DNA from: Eubacterium callanderi
GTDB taxonomy: Bacteria; Bacillota; Clostridia; Eubacteriales; Eubacteriaceae
DNA length: 64,000 nucleotides
Reading direction: 5' to 3'
NCBI RefSeq assembly: GCF_900142645.1
Contig: NZ_FRBP01000007.1
Location: 88,662-152,661, forward strand
Positions within the stretch are counted from its first letter, which is position 1. Each line of letters begins with the position of its first letter. The notes under the pieces were generated by a model. It saw nothing but the letters and a program-made list of their open reading frames with translations, did not search any database and was not told where the DNA came from. Below, piece by piece: positions 34,319 to 43,198 of this stretch. A program made the translations under genes and the position numbers.

Positions 34319-35506
34319 ATGAACTACCCAAAAATATACCTGGTACTGGATAACTGCTTTGCCATCAAGCGCTGGGTGGAGCCTGAAACCTGGGGGCCGC
34401 TCATTAAACAGCTTGGCTTTGACTATGTCGAGGCAAGCTTTGACAACGAGGCGGACTTTTTCTACTCGCCGGACTGGTACCTTGACGCGTGGTTTGACCG
34501 GGTAAAGGCAGTGGAGGCCGCGCAGGATATCCATGTCGCCAACTTTTTCACCGGCTATCAGACCTACCGCACTGCCGGACTGGCCCACCCAAACGAAAAA
34601 ATGGCCCGCCATATGCTGGAGGGCTGGGTAAAGCCAGCCATTGAAAGGCTGGGCGCGCGCGGCTCCGGCATTGGCTTTTCGCTTCACGCTTATCCTGACA
34701 GGGTGCTCCAGGACCCGGAGCTCTACAAAAAAGAAACCCGCAAAGTTTCAGAGCTGCTGTCTGAAATCGGCGGCATCGCAAAGGACAACGGCAATATTCC
34801 GGTGTGCGTTGAGGCCATGTACGCGCCCCACCAGACTCCCTGGACCATCGAGGGCACAAAGAACTTTCTGAGAGACATCTACAACATCGGCCAGAATCCC
34901 GTCTACACCACCATCGACATGGGCCACATGGTTGGACAGGTGCGCTTTCAAAAACCCTCCCGGGACGCTGTCCGTAAAAGCATTGAAGCCGCAATAGAGG
35001 GCCGTGTCTTCACAGAGCCCTGGCTGGGCGGTGATACCACCTACGCAGTCTGGGAGAAGGCCATCAAGGACAAAGATACCGGCGACGGTATCCTGGACGC
35101 CATTGAGGCCGACATGGCGCGCTATCCTCACCTTTTCTCCTTTGATCCGGCAGATTCTGACCCGTATGCCTGGCTTGAGGCGCTGGCCTGCTATTCCCCC
35201 ATTATGCATATGCAGCAGACCAACGGCGTTACCTCCTCCCACGCGGCCTTCACAGAGGACAACAACGCCGCGGGCATCATCGACGGCGCCCGGCTCCTTG
35301 CGGCCATCGCAAAATCCTATGAAAAGGAAGATCCGGCCATGCCGCCAAAGGCTGAGGCCATCTACCTGAGCTTTGAAATTTTTGCATCCAATGCTGAGCA
35401 TCCAAGAGAAATCAAAAACAAATTAAAAGAGACCTGCGCGTACTGGCGTACGTTTATTCCGAAGGATGGCATGCCGCTCAACGAACTCATTGAGCGGCTG
35501 AAATAA
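34319..35506 (+). CDS. Xylose isomerase-like TIM-barrel sugar isomerase/epimerase
   Basis: A 395-residue TIM-barrel protein. Metal-ligand candidates are Glu in FDYVEASFDNEADF, Glu in VCVEAMYAPHQTPW, Asp/His in TTIDMGHMVG and His in IMHMQQTNG. It resembles sugar or sugar-phosphate isomerases and epimerases, such as EryC-type tetrulose-phosphate enzymes of tetritol pathways, but is longer than most (about 270-330). It stands between the dehydrogenases and DeoC and probably makes the aldolase substrate. Confidence 0.75.
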   Translation: MNYPKIYLVLDNCFAIKRWVEPETWGPLIKQLGFDYVEASFDNEADFFYSPDWYLDAWFDRVKAVEAAQDIHVANFFTGYQTYRTAGLAHPNEKMARHMLEGWVKPAIERLGARGSGIGFSLHAYPDRVLQDPELYKKETRKVSELLSEIGGIAKDNGNIPVCVEAMYAPHQTPWTIEGTKNFLRDIYNIGQNPVYTTIDMGHMVGQVRFQKPSRDAVRKSIEAAIEGRVFTEPWLGGDTTYAVWEKAIKDKDTGDGILDAIEADMARYPHLFSFDPADSDPYAWLEALACYSPIMHMQQTNGVTSSHAAFTEDNNAAGIIDGARLLAAIAKSYEKEDPAMPPKAEAIYLSFEIFASNAEHPREIKNKLKETCAYWRTFIPKDGMPLNELIERLK

Positions 35507-35537
35507 AACCGACAAGACTGAATGAAGGAGTAAAAAA

Positions 35538-36188
35538 ATGAACAAACAAGAAATTTTAGGCCACATTGACCACACACTTTTAAAAGCATTCTCAACCTGG
35601 GACCAGATTAAAGCACTCTGCGACGACGCGGTGGAATATAAAACCGCTTCTGTCTGCATCCCCCCTTCCTTTGTAAAACGGGCGAAAGAGACCTACGGCG
35701 ATGCCCTGAATGTCTGCACCGTTATTGGCTTCCCGCTGGGCTATAACACCACTGCCGTCAAGGCTTTTGAAGTGAAAGAAGCCATCCGCGAGGGCGCCTC
35801 GGAGGTGGATATGGTCATCAACATCGGCGCGCTCAAGGACAAGGATTACGACTATGTTCAAAATGAGATCGCTGAGCTGAAAAAAGCCGCCGGCGACCAC
35901 ATCTTAAAAGTCATTGTTGAAACCTGCTACCTGACCGAGGAGGAAAAGGTCAAGGTCTGCGAGCTGGTCACAAACGCTGGCGCAGACTATATCAAAACCT
36001 CCACGGGCTTTGGAACAGGCGGCGCTACCATTGAGGACATCAATCTCTTTAAAGCGCATATCGGGCCCTCTGTAAAAATGAAAGCCTCCGGGGGCGTGAA
36101 AACCGTAGAAGACCTGGAAATGTTTTTAGACGCAGGCTGTGAGCGCATCGGCACCAGCTCAGCCATCGGACTTTTAAAAGAAAGCTAG
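35538..36188 (+). CDS. deoC: Deoxyribose-phosphate aldolase (DeoC), paralogue 1
   Basis: A 216-residue class I aldolase of the DeoC family: DHTLLKAFSTW at the N-terminus, EVDMVINIGALK, the Schiff-base lysine in YIKTSTGFGTGGAT and KASGGVKTVEDLE with the proton-relay lysine. The classical reaction splits 2-deoxyribose 5-phosphate to acetaldehyde and glyceraldehyde 3-phosphate. In this polyol operon it may act on another deoxy- or keto-sugar phosphate, so the symbol denotes family only. It is closely similar to the protein at 44730. Confidence 0.9.
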   Translation: MNKQEILGHIDHTLLKAFSTWDQIKALCDDAVEYKTASVCIPPSFVKRAKETYGDALNVCTVIGFPLGYNTTAVKAFEVKEAIREGASEVDMVINIGALKDKDYDYVQNEIAELKKAAGDHILKVIVETCYLTEEEKVKVCELVTNAGADYIKTSTGFGTGGATIEDINLFKAHIGPSVKMKASGGVKTVEDLEMFLDAGCERIGTSSAIGLLKES

Positions 36189-36202
36189 GCCAGGTGAAAA
36201 AA

Positions 36203-37657
36203 ATGTATGATCTTGTGATCATCGGCGCCGGTGTTACCGGCTGCTGTATAGCACGCGAAATATCAAAATACGAAGTAAACGCATGCGTCATCGAAAAAGG
36301 GGACGACGTGGCTTCGGGAACCTCAAAGGCCAACACCGGTGTTATCCACACCGGCCTTGAGGCAGACCCGGGCTCCCTGATGGCAAAGTTATGCGTCGAA
36401 GGTAATCGATTAATGTGGAAGCTTTCTGAGGAACTGGATTTCCCGGTAAAGAAAAACGGAAAATTCATTGTCTGCACCCATGAGGAAGACCTGCCAAAGC
36501 TCCAGGAGCAGCTGGACCACGCTGAGAAAAACGGCGTCCCGGGCTGCCGTATCGTCCCAAGAGATGAGGTGCTCAGGCTTGAGCCCAACCTCACCGAGCG
36601 GACCGTCGCCGCGCTTTATGCACCCACCGGCGGCGTGATCTGTCCCTTTAATCTCGCCATCGCCATGGGTGAAAACGCAAACGTCAACGGCGTGGCGTTC
36701 AAATTTGAAACCGAAGCCTATGACATTATCAAAGCAGACGGCTTCTACACCATCAAGACAAACCGCGGCGATATTCAGACAAAAGCCATCGCCAACGCTG
36801 CCGGCGTCTACGCCGATAAATTTCACAACATGGTCAGTGAAAAGAAAATCCACATCACTCCCAGAAAGGGCGAGTATATTTTCTTTGACAAATCACTGGG
36901 AACCATTTTCAACGCGACGGTGGTGCCGCTTCCCGGCAAGATGGGTAAAGGCATCGCCGCTTCCCAGACCATCCACGGCAACTTCTTTGTAGGACCGACC
37001 GCCACCGACGTGGACGACAAGGAATCCTTCCAGACCACCCAGGAGGTGCTGGACTCGCTGAAGGAAATCGCCGCCTCACCTGATTTTCTGCATAAAAACC
37101 CTCTGCCGCTTAATAAAATTATCACCTCCTTTGTGGGCCTGCGCGCACATGAGGACCACCACGAGTTCATCGTTGAGGAGGTGGCCGACGCTGAAAACTT
37201 CTTTGACGCCGCTGGTATTGAGTCGCCGGGCCTCACAAGCTCACCGGCCATTGGCGTGATGCTCTCCGGCATCATCACGGAGAAAATGCAGCTTAAAAAG
37301 AAAACGAACTTCATCGCCAGACGCAAGGGTGTCCTGAAATTCGACAGCCTGTCCGATGAAGAAAAAATGGCGCTCATCAAGGAAAAACCCGAATACGGCA
37401 ATATTGTGTGCCGCTGCGAGATGGTCACCGAGGGTGAAATCATGGACGCCATCAACCGTCCCATCGGCGCAAAGTCCATGGATTCTGTCAAGCGCAGAAC
37501 CCGGGCCGGCATGGGACGCTGCCAGGCGGGCTTCTGTACACCGCGCACCATGGAAATCCTTTCCAGAGAGCTGGGCATTAAAATGACAGACATCACCAAA
37601 AAAGGTGGTGCGTCGCAGCTTCTGACCGGCTGCGACAAAGAAATCGGACAGGAATGA
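36203..37657 (+). CDS. GlpA-like FAD dehydrogenase with BFD-type [2Fe-2S] domain
   Basis: A 484-residue protein: FAD motif VIIGAGVTGCCIAREIS, a DAO-type substrate domain, and from about residue 395 a BFD-like [2Fe-2S] domain with CRCEMVTEGEI and GRCQAGFC. This is the design of anaerobic glycerol-3-phosphate dehydrogenase subunit A and 2-hydroxyglutarate-type oxidases in clostridia. It probably oxidises a phosphorylated polyol made by the FGGY kinase at 39363. The ATG at 36203 follows AGGTG; a GTG at 36194 is part of that site. Confidence 0.85.
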   Translation: MYDLVIIGAGVTGCCIAREISKYEVNACVIEKGDDVASGTSKANTGVIHTGLEADPGSLMAKLCVEGNRLMWKLSEELDFPVKKNGKFIVCTHEEDLPKLQEQLDHAEKNGVPGCRIVPRDEVLRLEPNLTERTVAALYAPTGGVICPFNLAIAMGENANVNGVAFKFETEAYDIIKADGFYTIKTNRGDIQTKAIANAAGVYADKFHNMVSEKKIHITPRKGEYIFFDKSLGTIFNATVVPLPGKMGKGIAASQTIHGNFFVGPTATDVDDKESFQTTQEVLDSLKEIAASPDFLHKNPLPLNKIITSFVGLRAHEDHHEFIVEEVADAENFFDAAGIESPGLTSSPAIGVMLSGIITEKMQLKKKTNFIARRKGVLKFDSLSDEEKMALIKEKPEYGNIVCRCEMVTEGEIMDAINRPIGAKSMDSVKRRTRAGMGRCQAGFCTPRTMEILSRELGIKMTDITKKGGASQLLTGCDKEIGQE

Positions 37658-37667
37658 GAGGTTGATT

Positions 37668-38933
37668 ATGAAGTCTTATGAAATAGTCATCATCGGCGGG
37701 GGGCCGGCAGGACTTGCCGCTGCCATTTCCGCCAAACAGTCGGGCGTCAATGATATTTTGATTGTGGAGAGAGACCGGCGGCTCGGCGGCATTTTAAACC
37801 AGTGTATTCACAATGGTTTTGGCCTGCATACTTTTAAGGAGGAACTGACCGGGCCGGAGTACGCCCAGCGCTTCATCGACGAGGTGGCCGACCTGGGTAT
37901 CGAATACAAGCTGAACACCATGGTGGTGGACATTGAGGGAGACAAGGTCCTCACCATCATGAACAGCACCGACGGCCTGGTTAAGCTTAAGGCAAAGGCC
38001 ATCGTACTGGCCATGGGCTGCCGGGAACGCCCCCGGGGCGCCCTCAACATTCCCGGCTGCCGGCCCGCGGGCATTTACAGCGCCGGCACTGCCCAGCGTT
38101 TTGTCAATATCGAGGGCTTTATGCCCGGCCGCGAAATCGTGATTCTCGGCTCTGGAGATATCGGCCTCATCATGGCCAGGCGCCTGACCCTGGAAGGGGC
38201 AAAGGTAAAGGTCGTCGCTGAGATTATGCCCTACTCCGGCGGTCTTAAGCGCAACATCGTCCAATGCCTGGACGACTATGGCATTCCGCTTAAGCTGAGC
38301 CACACGGTTGTAGACATCAAGGGACAGGAACGGGTAGAAGGCGTCACCATCGCCCAGGTGGATGAAAACATGAAGCCTGTTCCCGGAACCGAGGAGGAAT
38401 ACAGCTGTGACACGCTCCTGCTGTCTGTTGGCCTCATCCCTGAGAATGAGCTTTCCAGCAAAATGGAGGTCAGCCTTGACCGGAAAACAAACGGCCCAAT
38501 CGTAAATGAAAGCTTTGAGACCAATGTGGAAGGCGTTTTTGCCTGCGGCAACGTCCTCCATGTCCACGACCTGGTCGACTATGTTTCGGAGGAAGCTGCC
38601 GGCGCGGGAAAATGCGCGGCAGAATATGTCATAAAACAGCGAAAACCTGAATCCGGGCCTGTTGTCGAGCTGGTCACAGGGGAGGGCGTCAGCTACACGG
38701 TGCCCAAAACCATTGACCTGAGCCGTATGGACGAAACCCTCAAGGTCCGCTTCCGCGTCAGCGGTGTTTATGAAAACTGCACAGTCTCTGTTTACTTTGA
38801 CGATAAACGCGTCAAGCACCGCAAAAAGCGGATTGTCACCCCTGGAGAAATGGAACAAATCGAACTCGTCCGACAGGATCTCCAGGCTGAACCGGACTTA
38901 AAGCAGATTCTGATTAAAATCGAGGAGGCCTGA
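37668..38933 (+). CDS. NAD(P)/FAD-dependent oxidoreductase, GlpB-position partner
   Basis: A 421-residue two-dinucleotide-fold flavoprotein (IIGGGPAGLAAAIS for FAD, VILGSGDIGLIMARRL for NAD(P), GVFACGNVLHVHDLVDYV near the end). In clostridial glp-like loci this protein sits between the GlpA-like dehydrogenase and a DUF1667 protein and is thought to pass electrons to NAD. It has the same order and 4-10 bp gaps here. ATG 37668 is used because GAGAGG precedes it. Confidence 0.85.
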   Translation: MKSYEIVIIGGGPAGLAAAISAKQSGVNDILIVERDRRLGGILNQCIHNGFGLHTFKEELTGPEYAQRFIDEVADLGIEYKLNTMVVDIEGDKVLTIMNSTDGLVKLKAKAIVLAMGCRERPRGALNIPGCRPAGIYSAGTAQRFVNIEGFMPGREIVILGSGDIGLIMARRLTLEGAKVKVVAEIMPYSGGLKRNIVQCLDDYGIPLKLSHTVVDIKGQERVEGVTIAQVDENMKPVPGTEEEYSCDTLLLSVGLIPENELSSKMEVSLDRKTNGPIVNESFETNVEGVFACGNVLHVHDLVDYVSEEAAGAGKCAAEYVIKQRKPESGPVVELVTGEGVSYTVPKTIDLSRMDETLKVRFRVSGVYENCTVSVYFDDKRVKHRKKRIVTPGEMEQIELVRQDLQAEPDLKQILIKIEEA

Positions 38934-38937
38934 GCTT

Positions 38938-39312
38938 ATGGAAAAACAAATCACCTGTATTGGATGCCCCCTCGGCTGTGCCGTCACGGTCACCATGAAT
39001 CAGGGGGAAATCACCGACATCACCGGACACACCTGCAGCCGCGGCGAAAAGTATGCGCGTAAAGAGGTGACACATCCCACCCGTATCGTCACCTCCATTG
39101 TCAAAGTCAATGAAGGGGATATCCAGATGGTATCGGTCAAGACAGAATCCGACATACCAAAGGATAAAATATTTGACTGCATGGAGGCTATTCGTGAAAT
39201 CGTTGTAACCGCACCTGTGAAGATTGGGGATATTATTGTACCGGATGTCTGCGGCACCGGCGTCAATGTTATTGCCACCAAAAACATCGACAAAAAAGCT
39301 TGCTCGTATTAA
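38938..39312 (+). CDS. DUF1667 Cys-motif protein
   Basis: A 124-residue protein with N-terminal CIGCPLGC, then CSRG and a C-terminal DVCGTGVNVIAT, the DUF1667 layout. The cysteines could hold an iron-sulfur cluster. It is the third member of the GlpABC-like trio and probably an electron-transfer partner of the two flavoproteins upstream. The gap to the preceding gene is 4 bp. Confidence 0.85.
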   Translation: MEKQITCIGCPLGCAVTVTMNQGEITDITGHTCSRGEKYARKEVTHPTRIVTSIVKVNEGDIQMVSVKTESDIPKDKIFDCMEAIREIVVTAPVKIGDIIVPDVCGTGVNVIATKNIDKKACSY

Positions 39313-39362
39313 ACACAATTGATAGGGAAAATTTAAATTAATTTAAAATAAGGGGTAAAATC

Positions 39363-40928
39363 ATGAAAGAAAAAAAATATGTAGTAGGGATTGACTTAGG
39401 AACAACCAGCGCGAGAACGGTTGTGTTTGACTTTGACGGCAATGAAATCGGTTCAGGCCAGATCATGAATCCGCTGACTTATCCGGCTCCCGGACGCCAG
39501 GAGTGTGATGGCGATGAGCTCATCAAGCATTTGTACCGCACCACCCGCCTTGCCATTGACAACAGCGGCGTTGACCCTGAAGAAATCGCGGCCATCAGTA
39601 CAGACGTGTTCCGCTGCACTGTGGCTCTGCGCGACGAAAACGGCGGCTTTACCATGCCCATCATTATCTGGCAGGATATGCGAAGCGCGGAAATGATCCC
39701 CGAGGTTGAGCGCAAGCTTGTGGCCGCAGGCTTATCTGCCGATGAGCTGTACGACCGCTGCGGCATGCCGCTTGGCGGCGTCAACCCGCAGAGCAACCTC
39801 CAGTGGATTCTGAAAAACATGCCGGAAGCCTATGAAAAGGCTGCCACCATCCACACCATGATGGGCCTTGTCACCAAGGCTTACGGCGCGGATGATTATT
39901 ACGATGACATCAACGATACGCCGTGGGTACAGCTCAACGGTCCAGACTTCCAGTATGACCCGCAGATCTGCGCAGCCCTCGGCATTGATATCAATAAAAT
40001 GGCGCCGCTGCGGCAGCCGGGCACCATCATCGGCAAGGTAACCGCCGAAGTTGCCGCGAGAACCGGCCTGGCAGAGGGCACTCCCATTGTCATGGGTACC
40101 GGCGACCAGCAGTCCGGCTGCCTGGGCTGTGGCTGTGTGCGTGAAGGCGTCGGCTATGCCTGCGGCGGCACTGCCGGTATCGTGGCTGGCAAGTCCTTTA
40201 ACCTGCTGCGCGACCCATCCAGAAGATGCTACGTTTTAGGCACTCCCGACGGCGCATGGGTTATGGAAGGGGTTGCCAACGCCTCTGGCTCTGCCTTCAA
40301 ATGGTTTAAAGAACAGTTCTGCGACGTTGAACAGCTGGCCGCGGAATCCCTCGACATCAGCGTCTATGACTTCCTGACCTCTGTGGCCACCAAATCGAAC
40401 CCTGGGGCAAACGGCCTGTTCTTCCTGCCTTACTTTGCCGGTGCGGTCACACCAAACCAAAACCCCAACGCCCGCGGCACCTATATCGGTATGACCGTCG
40501 GACACACCAAGGAAGACTTTATCCGCGCCACCATGGAAGGAGTAAACTATGATATCCGTGATATGCTGGACGCCATGGTCTCCGGCGGCGCTCCAGACTT
40601 TGACATGGTCCGCCTGACCGGCGGTATCTTCCGCTCAGAGCTCTGGTGCCAGATGCAGGCCGATATCTTTAACCGCTCCTGCGAAGTTGTCGCCGTGGAA
40701 GAAGCCACAGCCCTCGGCTGCGCCATGGTCGCCGCTGTCGGCGTAGGCATCTACAAGGACTTTGAGGAGGCCGAAAAACACATGGTAAAAATCCGCAGAC
40801 GCTATGAGCCCAATCCAGAAAATGTCAAACGCTACGAGGACGCCTTCCGTACCTGGCAGCAGATTTACAAATCCCTGTCTACCGGCGCCTTTGACCAGGT
40901 GGTGGCGTTTCAGGATAAATACCGCTAA
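39363..40928 (+). CDS. FGGY-family carbohydrate kinase (polyol operon 1)
   Basis: A 521-residue kinase with the ASKHA phosphate-1 loop GIDLGTTSARTVVFD, the adenosine region GTGDQQSGCLGCG...GGTAGIVAG and the C-terminal MVRLTGGIFRSELWCQMQADIFN signature. It phosphorylates a polyol, ketose or glycerol-like substrate with ATP. The adjacent phosphopolyol dehydrogenase trio suggests a polyol substrate, as in glycerol or erythritol pathways. Last gene of the operon, followed by a terminator. Confidence 0.85.
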   Translation: MKEKKYVVGIDLGTTSARTVVFDFDGNEIGSGQIMNPLTYPAPGRQECDGDELIKHLYRTTRLAIDNSGVDPEEIAAISTDVFRCTVALRDENGGFTMPIIIWQDMRSAEMIPEVERKLVAAGLSADELYDRCGMPLGGVNPQSNLQWILKNMPEAYEKAATIHTMMGLVTKAYGADDYYDDINDTPWVQLNGPDFQYDPQICAALGIDINKMAPLRQPGTIIGKVTAEVAARTGLAEGTPIVMGTGDQQSGCLGCGCVREGVGYACGGTAGIVAGKSFNLLRDPSRRCYVLGTPDGAWVMEGVANASGSAFKWFKEQFCDVEQLAAESLDISVYDFLTSVATKSNPGANGLFFLPYFAGAVTPNQNPNARGTYIGMTVGHTKEDFIRATMEGVNYDIRDMLDAMVSGGAPDFDMVRLTGGIFRSELWCQMQADIFNRSCEVVAVEEATALGCAMVAAVGVGIYKDFEEAEKHMVKIRRRYEPNPENVKRYEDAFRTWQQIYKSLSTGAFDQVVAFQDKYR

Positions 40929-40948
40929 ACCTCACATAAATGCATTCA

Positions 40949-40976
40949 AAGAGCAGCCCCCGGCTGCTCTTTTTTA
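40949..40976. terminator. Terminator of polyol operon 1
   Basis: AAGAGCAGCC / GGCTGCTCTT stem followed by TTTTTT, 21 bp after the kinase stop and facing RpiR gene 2. Confidence 0.9.
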
Positions 40977-40980
40977 TTTC

Positions 40981-41826
40981 TCAAGTCTTATTCAGAGCCA
41001 CAGCGATACGGGACTTGTTCATCTCTTCAAAATAAACATCCTCATTCTGCATAAAGGTCGCAATATAAAGAATATCAATGATGGTCAGCTGCACAATACG
41101 CGACGCCATGGCCTCAGAATGGTACTTCTTATCATTGGTCGAGCTCAGCAGATAAAGATCCGACATTTTGGCCAGGCTTGAGTTGGCATAGCTGGTCAGG
41201 CTGATAATTTTACTTCCGTTTTTCCGGGCAATGGATACCGCATTCAGTACTTCCTGGCTCTCCCCGGTGTGCGAAACCGCTATGAAAAGATCATCCGGTG
41301 TCGAATGCGCGCAGATAATATTCATCTGGTGCGGGTCGGGATGGCTGCACACATTGATGCCGATATTGCCGAATTTGTGCAGCGCATCCTGAGAAATGGA
41401 CGCGGACGCGCCCACGCCAAAAAAGAGAACCCGCTTCGACGCTGCGAGAAACTCAAGAAACTCGGCAATGGTGTCTTCACTCAGGGTCTGCTCCAGGTCA
41501 TTGATGGCTGTTACATTATGCTTGATGACCTTTTTCTTAATGGTCGCCAGGCCATCTTCCTCACTCAGCTCTTCATTAAGGGTCTCGCCCGGTTTTTCTG
41601 TCAATTCCTTTGCCAGGTTAATGCGAAAAACCTGGTAGGAATCGTATTCCAGCTTTTTAAGCAGCCGCATGACCGTTGTCTCGCTGGTGTCGCCCTTCCC
41701 GGCCAGTTCTGTAATTGACAGCAAAGTCACCTTCTCCGGTTCACACAGGATATAATCCGCTAAACGCTTCTGTGCCTTTGAAAAGGTATTGTATTTTATT
41801 CTGATATCTGATAAAAGAGATTTCAA
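40981..41826 (-). CDS. RpiR/MurR-family transcriptional regulator, paralogue 2
   Basis: A 281-residue paralogue of the regulator at 31124: HTH_6 (LLSDIRIKYNTFSKAQKRLADYI, TSETTVMRLLKKLEYDSYQ) and SIS domain (VLFFGVGASASISQDALHKFG, LFIAVSHTGESQEVLN). A TTG at 41826 is chosen as start: it gives exactly the same length and N-terminus as paralogue 1 and lies behind GGAGGTAAAGGG; the ATG at 41844 would put that ribosome site inside the coding region. Divergent from polyol module 2. Confidence 0.85.
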   Translation of the reverse strand: MKSLLSDIRIKYNTFSKAQKRLADYILCEPEKVTLLSITELAGKGDTSETTVMRLLKKLEYDSYQVFRINLAKELTEKPGETLNEELSEEDGLATIKKKVIKHNVTAINDLEQTLSEDTIAEFLEFLAASKRVLFFGVGASASISQDALHKFGNIGINVCSHPDPHQMNIICAHSTPDDLFIAVSHTGESQEVLNAVSIARKNGSKIISLTSYANSSLAKMSDLYLLSSTNDKKYHSEAMASRIVQLTIIDILYIATFMQNEDVYFEEMNKSRIAVALNKT

Positions 41827-41959
41827 GGTACCCTTTACCTCCATTCTATATTTATCTTTTTTTTATTTTTATAAGATTGATTATACTTTATAATTTTGCT
41901 TTTGTAAAACACTTAAAAACGCAAAAAATTAATTAACAGAAAATTTTTTACGCTTTTTG

Positions 41960-42027
41960 TTGACAACCTCAAAAAATCATGCTAGAATAAGTTTAAAATT
42001 TACGGTAAATAATTTACTTTAGTAAAT
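41960..42027 (+). promoter_or_regulatory. Promoter and operators of polyol operon 2
   Basis: TTGACA (41960-41965) and TAGAAT (41983-41988), 17-bp spacing. Downstream are the palindromes ATTTACGGTAAAT (41998-42010) and ATTTACTTTAGTAAAT (42012-42027), then another ACCGTAAAT. The half-site TTTAC/GTAAA is the same as in operon 1. Confidence 0.75.
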
Positions 42028-42076
42028 AATAAACCGTAAATAATCCAAGCAGACTTTTCATTTAAGGAGGATTATG

Positions 42077-43147
42077 ATGAAAGCAGTACGTATGTATAAA
42101 CCTGGAGATTTAAGAGTTGAAGATGTGCCAAAACCAGAGATGATGCCCGATGAAGCCATGGTTAAGGTAAAGGCAGTCGGCCTCTGCGGATCGGATATTC
42201 CAAGAGCGCTGGTTTATGGGGCGCATGTTTCTCCAATCACCATCGGCCATGAGTTTTCTGGTGAAATCGAAGCCGTTGGCTCAGAGGTTAAGAATTTCAA
42301 GCCGGGTGACCGCGTTGTGGTTCCGCCGCTTATTCCATGCGGTGAATGCGAATGGTGCCAGAAGGGGATTTACTCCTTATGCGAAGATTATGACTACTAT
42401 GGTTCAAGACGTGACGGCGCGCTGGCCGAATACGTATCTGTTAAGGAATCCAACCTTTTAAAGGTTCCGGACAAGGTGTCCTTTGAAGACGCCGCAACCC
42501 TCGACCCCTGCGCAAATGCATACCACGGTCTGATGCGCGGTAACTTTAAAGAGGGCGACAGCGTGTGTGTTGTGGGAACAGGCCCGATCGGTTTATTTGC
42601 AGCACAGTATGCCAAATTATACGGCGCTTCCAAGGTGATCGCAGTGGACGTCTGGGATGAAAAACTGGAAATCGCTAAAAAGGTTGGCGCAGACGTGGTG
42701 ATCAACTCAACCAAGGAGGACGCTGTCGAAGCGGTTCACCAGGCAACGGATGGTAAAGGGGCAAACATCGTCATTGACTTTTCCGGCGCTCCGATCGCGC
42801 AGAAACAGTGTATCTTAATGGCCAGCAAAATGGGCCGCGTCGTTTTCCTGGGCATTTCTCACAAGGGTCTGGATTTAAGCGAAAAAGAAGTGGATACCAT
42901 CATGAGAAGCCAGCTGAGCGTTGTCGGTTCATGGAACTCCTTCACCAAACCATACCCCGGTGAAGACTGGACAGAATCCTTAAAAGGCTTTGATGAAAAG
43001 GGCATGACCGCCAAGGATATCATCAGCCACCGCCTGCCGCTGGACGATGCGCCCGCTGTACTCGGTGAAATTGCCAAGGGCGGCTACTTCTACAATAAGG
43101 TTATGTTCTATCCAGATGGTTATGACGGGGATTTTGATACGGTTTAA
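42077..43147 (+). CDS. Zinc-dependent polyol/sugar alcohol dehydrogenase, paralogue 2
   Basis: A 356-residue enzyme almost identical to that at 32184 for its first 340 residues, with all zinc ligands kept (LCGSD, GHEF, CGECEWCQKGIYSLC) and motif GTGPIGLFAAQYAK. It ends in a slightly longer acidic tail. The second of two adjacent ATG codons is used because it matches paralogue 1 and is better spaced from AGGAGG. First gene of a three-gene module. Confidence 0.9.
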   Translation: MKAVRMYKPGDLRVEDVPKPEMMPDEAMVKVKAVGLCGSDIPRALVYGAHVSPITIGHEFSGEIEAVGSEVKNFKPGDRVVVPPLIPCGECEWCQKGIYSLCEDYDYYGSRRDGALAEYVSVKESNLLKVPDKVSFEDAATLDPCANAYHGLMRGNFKEGDSVCVVGTGPIGLFAAQYAKLYGASKVIAVDVWDEKLEIAKKVGADVVINSTKEDAVEAVHQATDGKGANIVIDFSGAPIAQKQCILMASKMGRVVFLGISHKGLDLSEKEVDTIMRSQLSVVGSWNSFTKPYPGEDWTESLKGFDEKGMTAKDIISHRLPLDDAPAVLGEIAKGGYFYNKVMFYPDGYDGDFDTV

Positions 43148-43198
43148 TACAATTTGTTTTTAAAATAAATCTATAGGGAATTTAAGAGGAGAATCATT

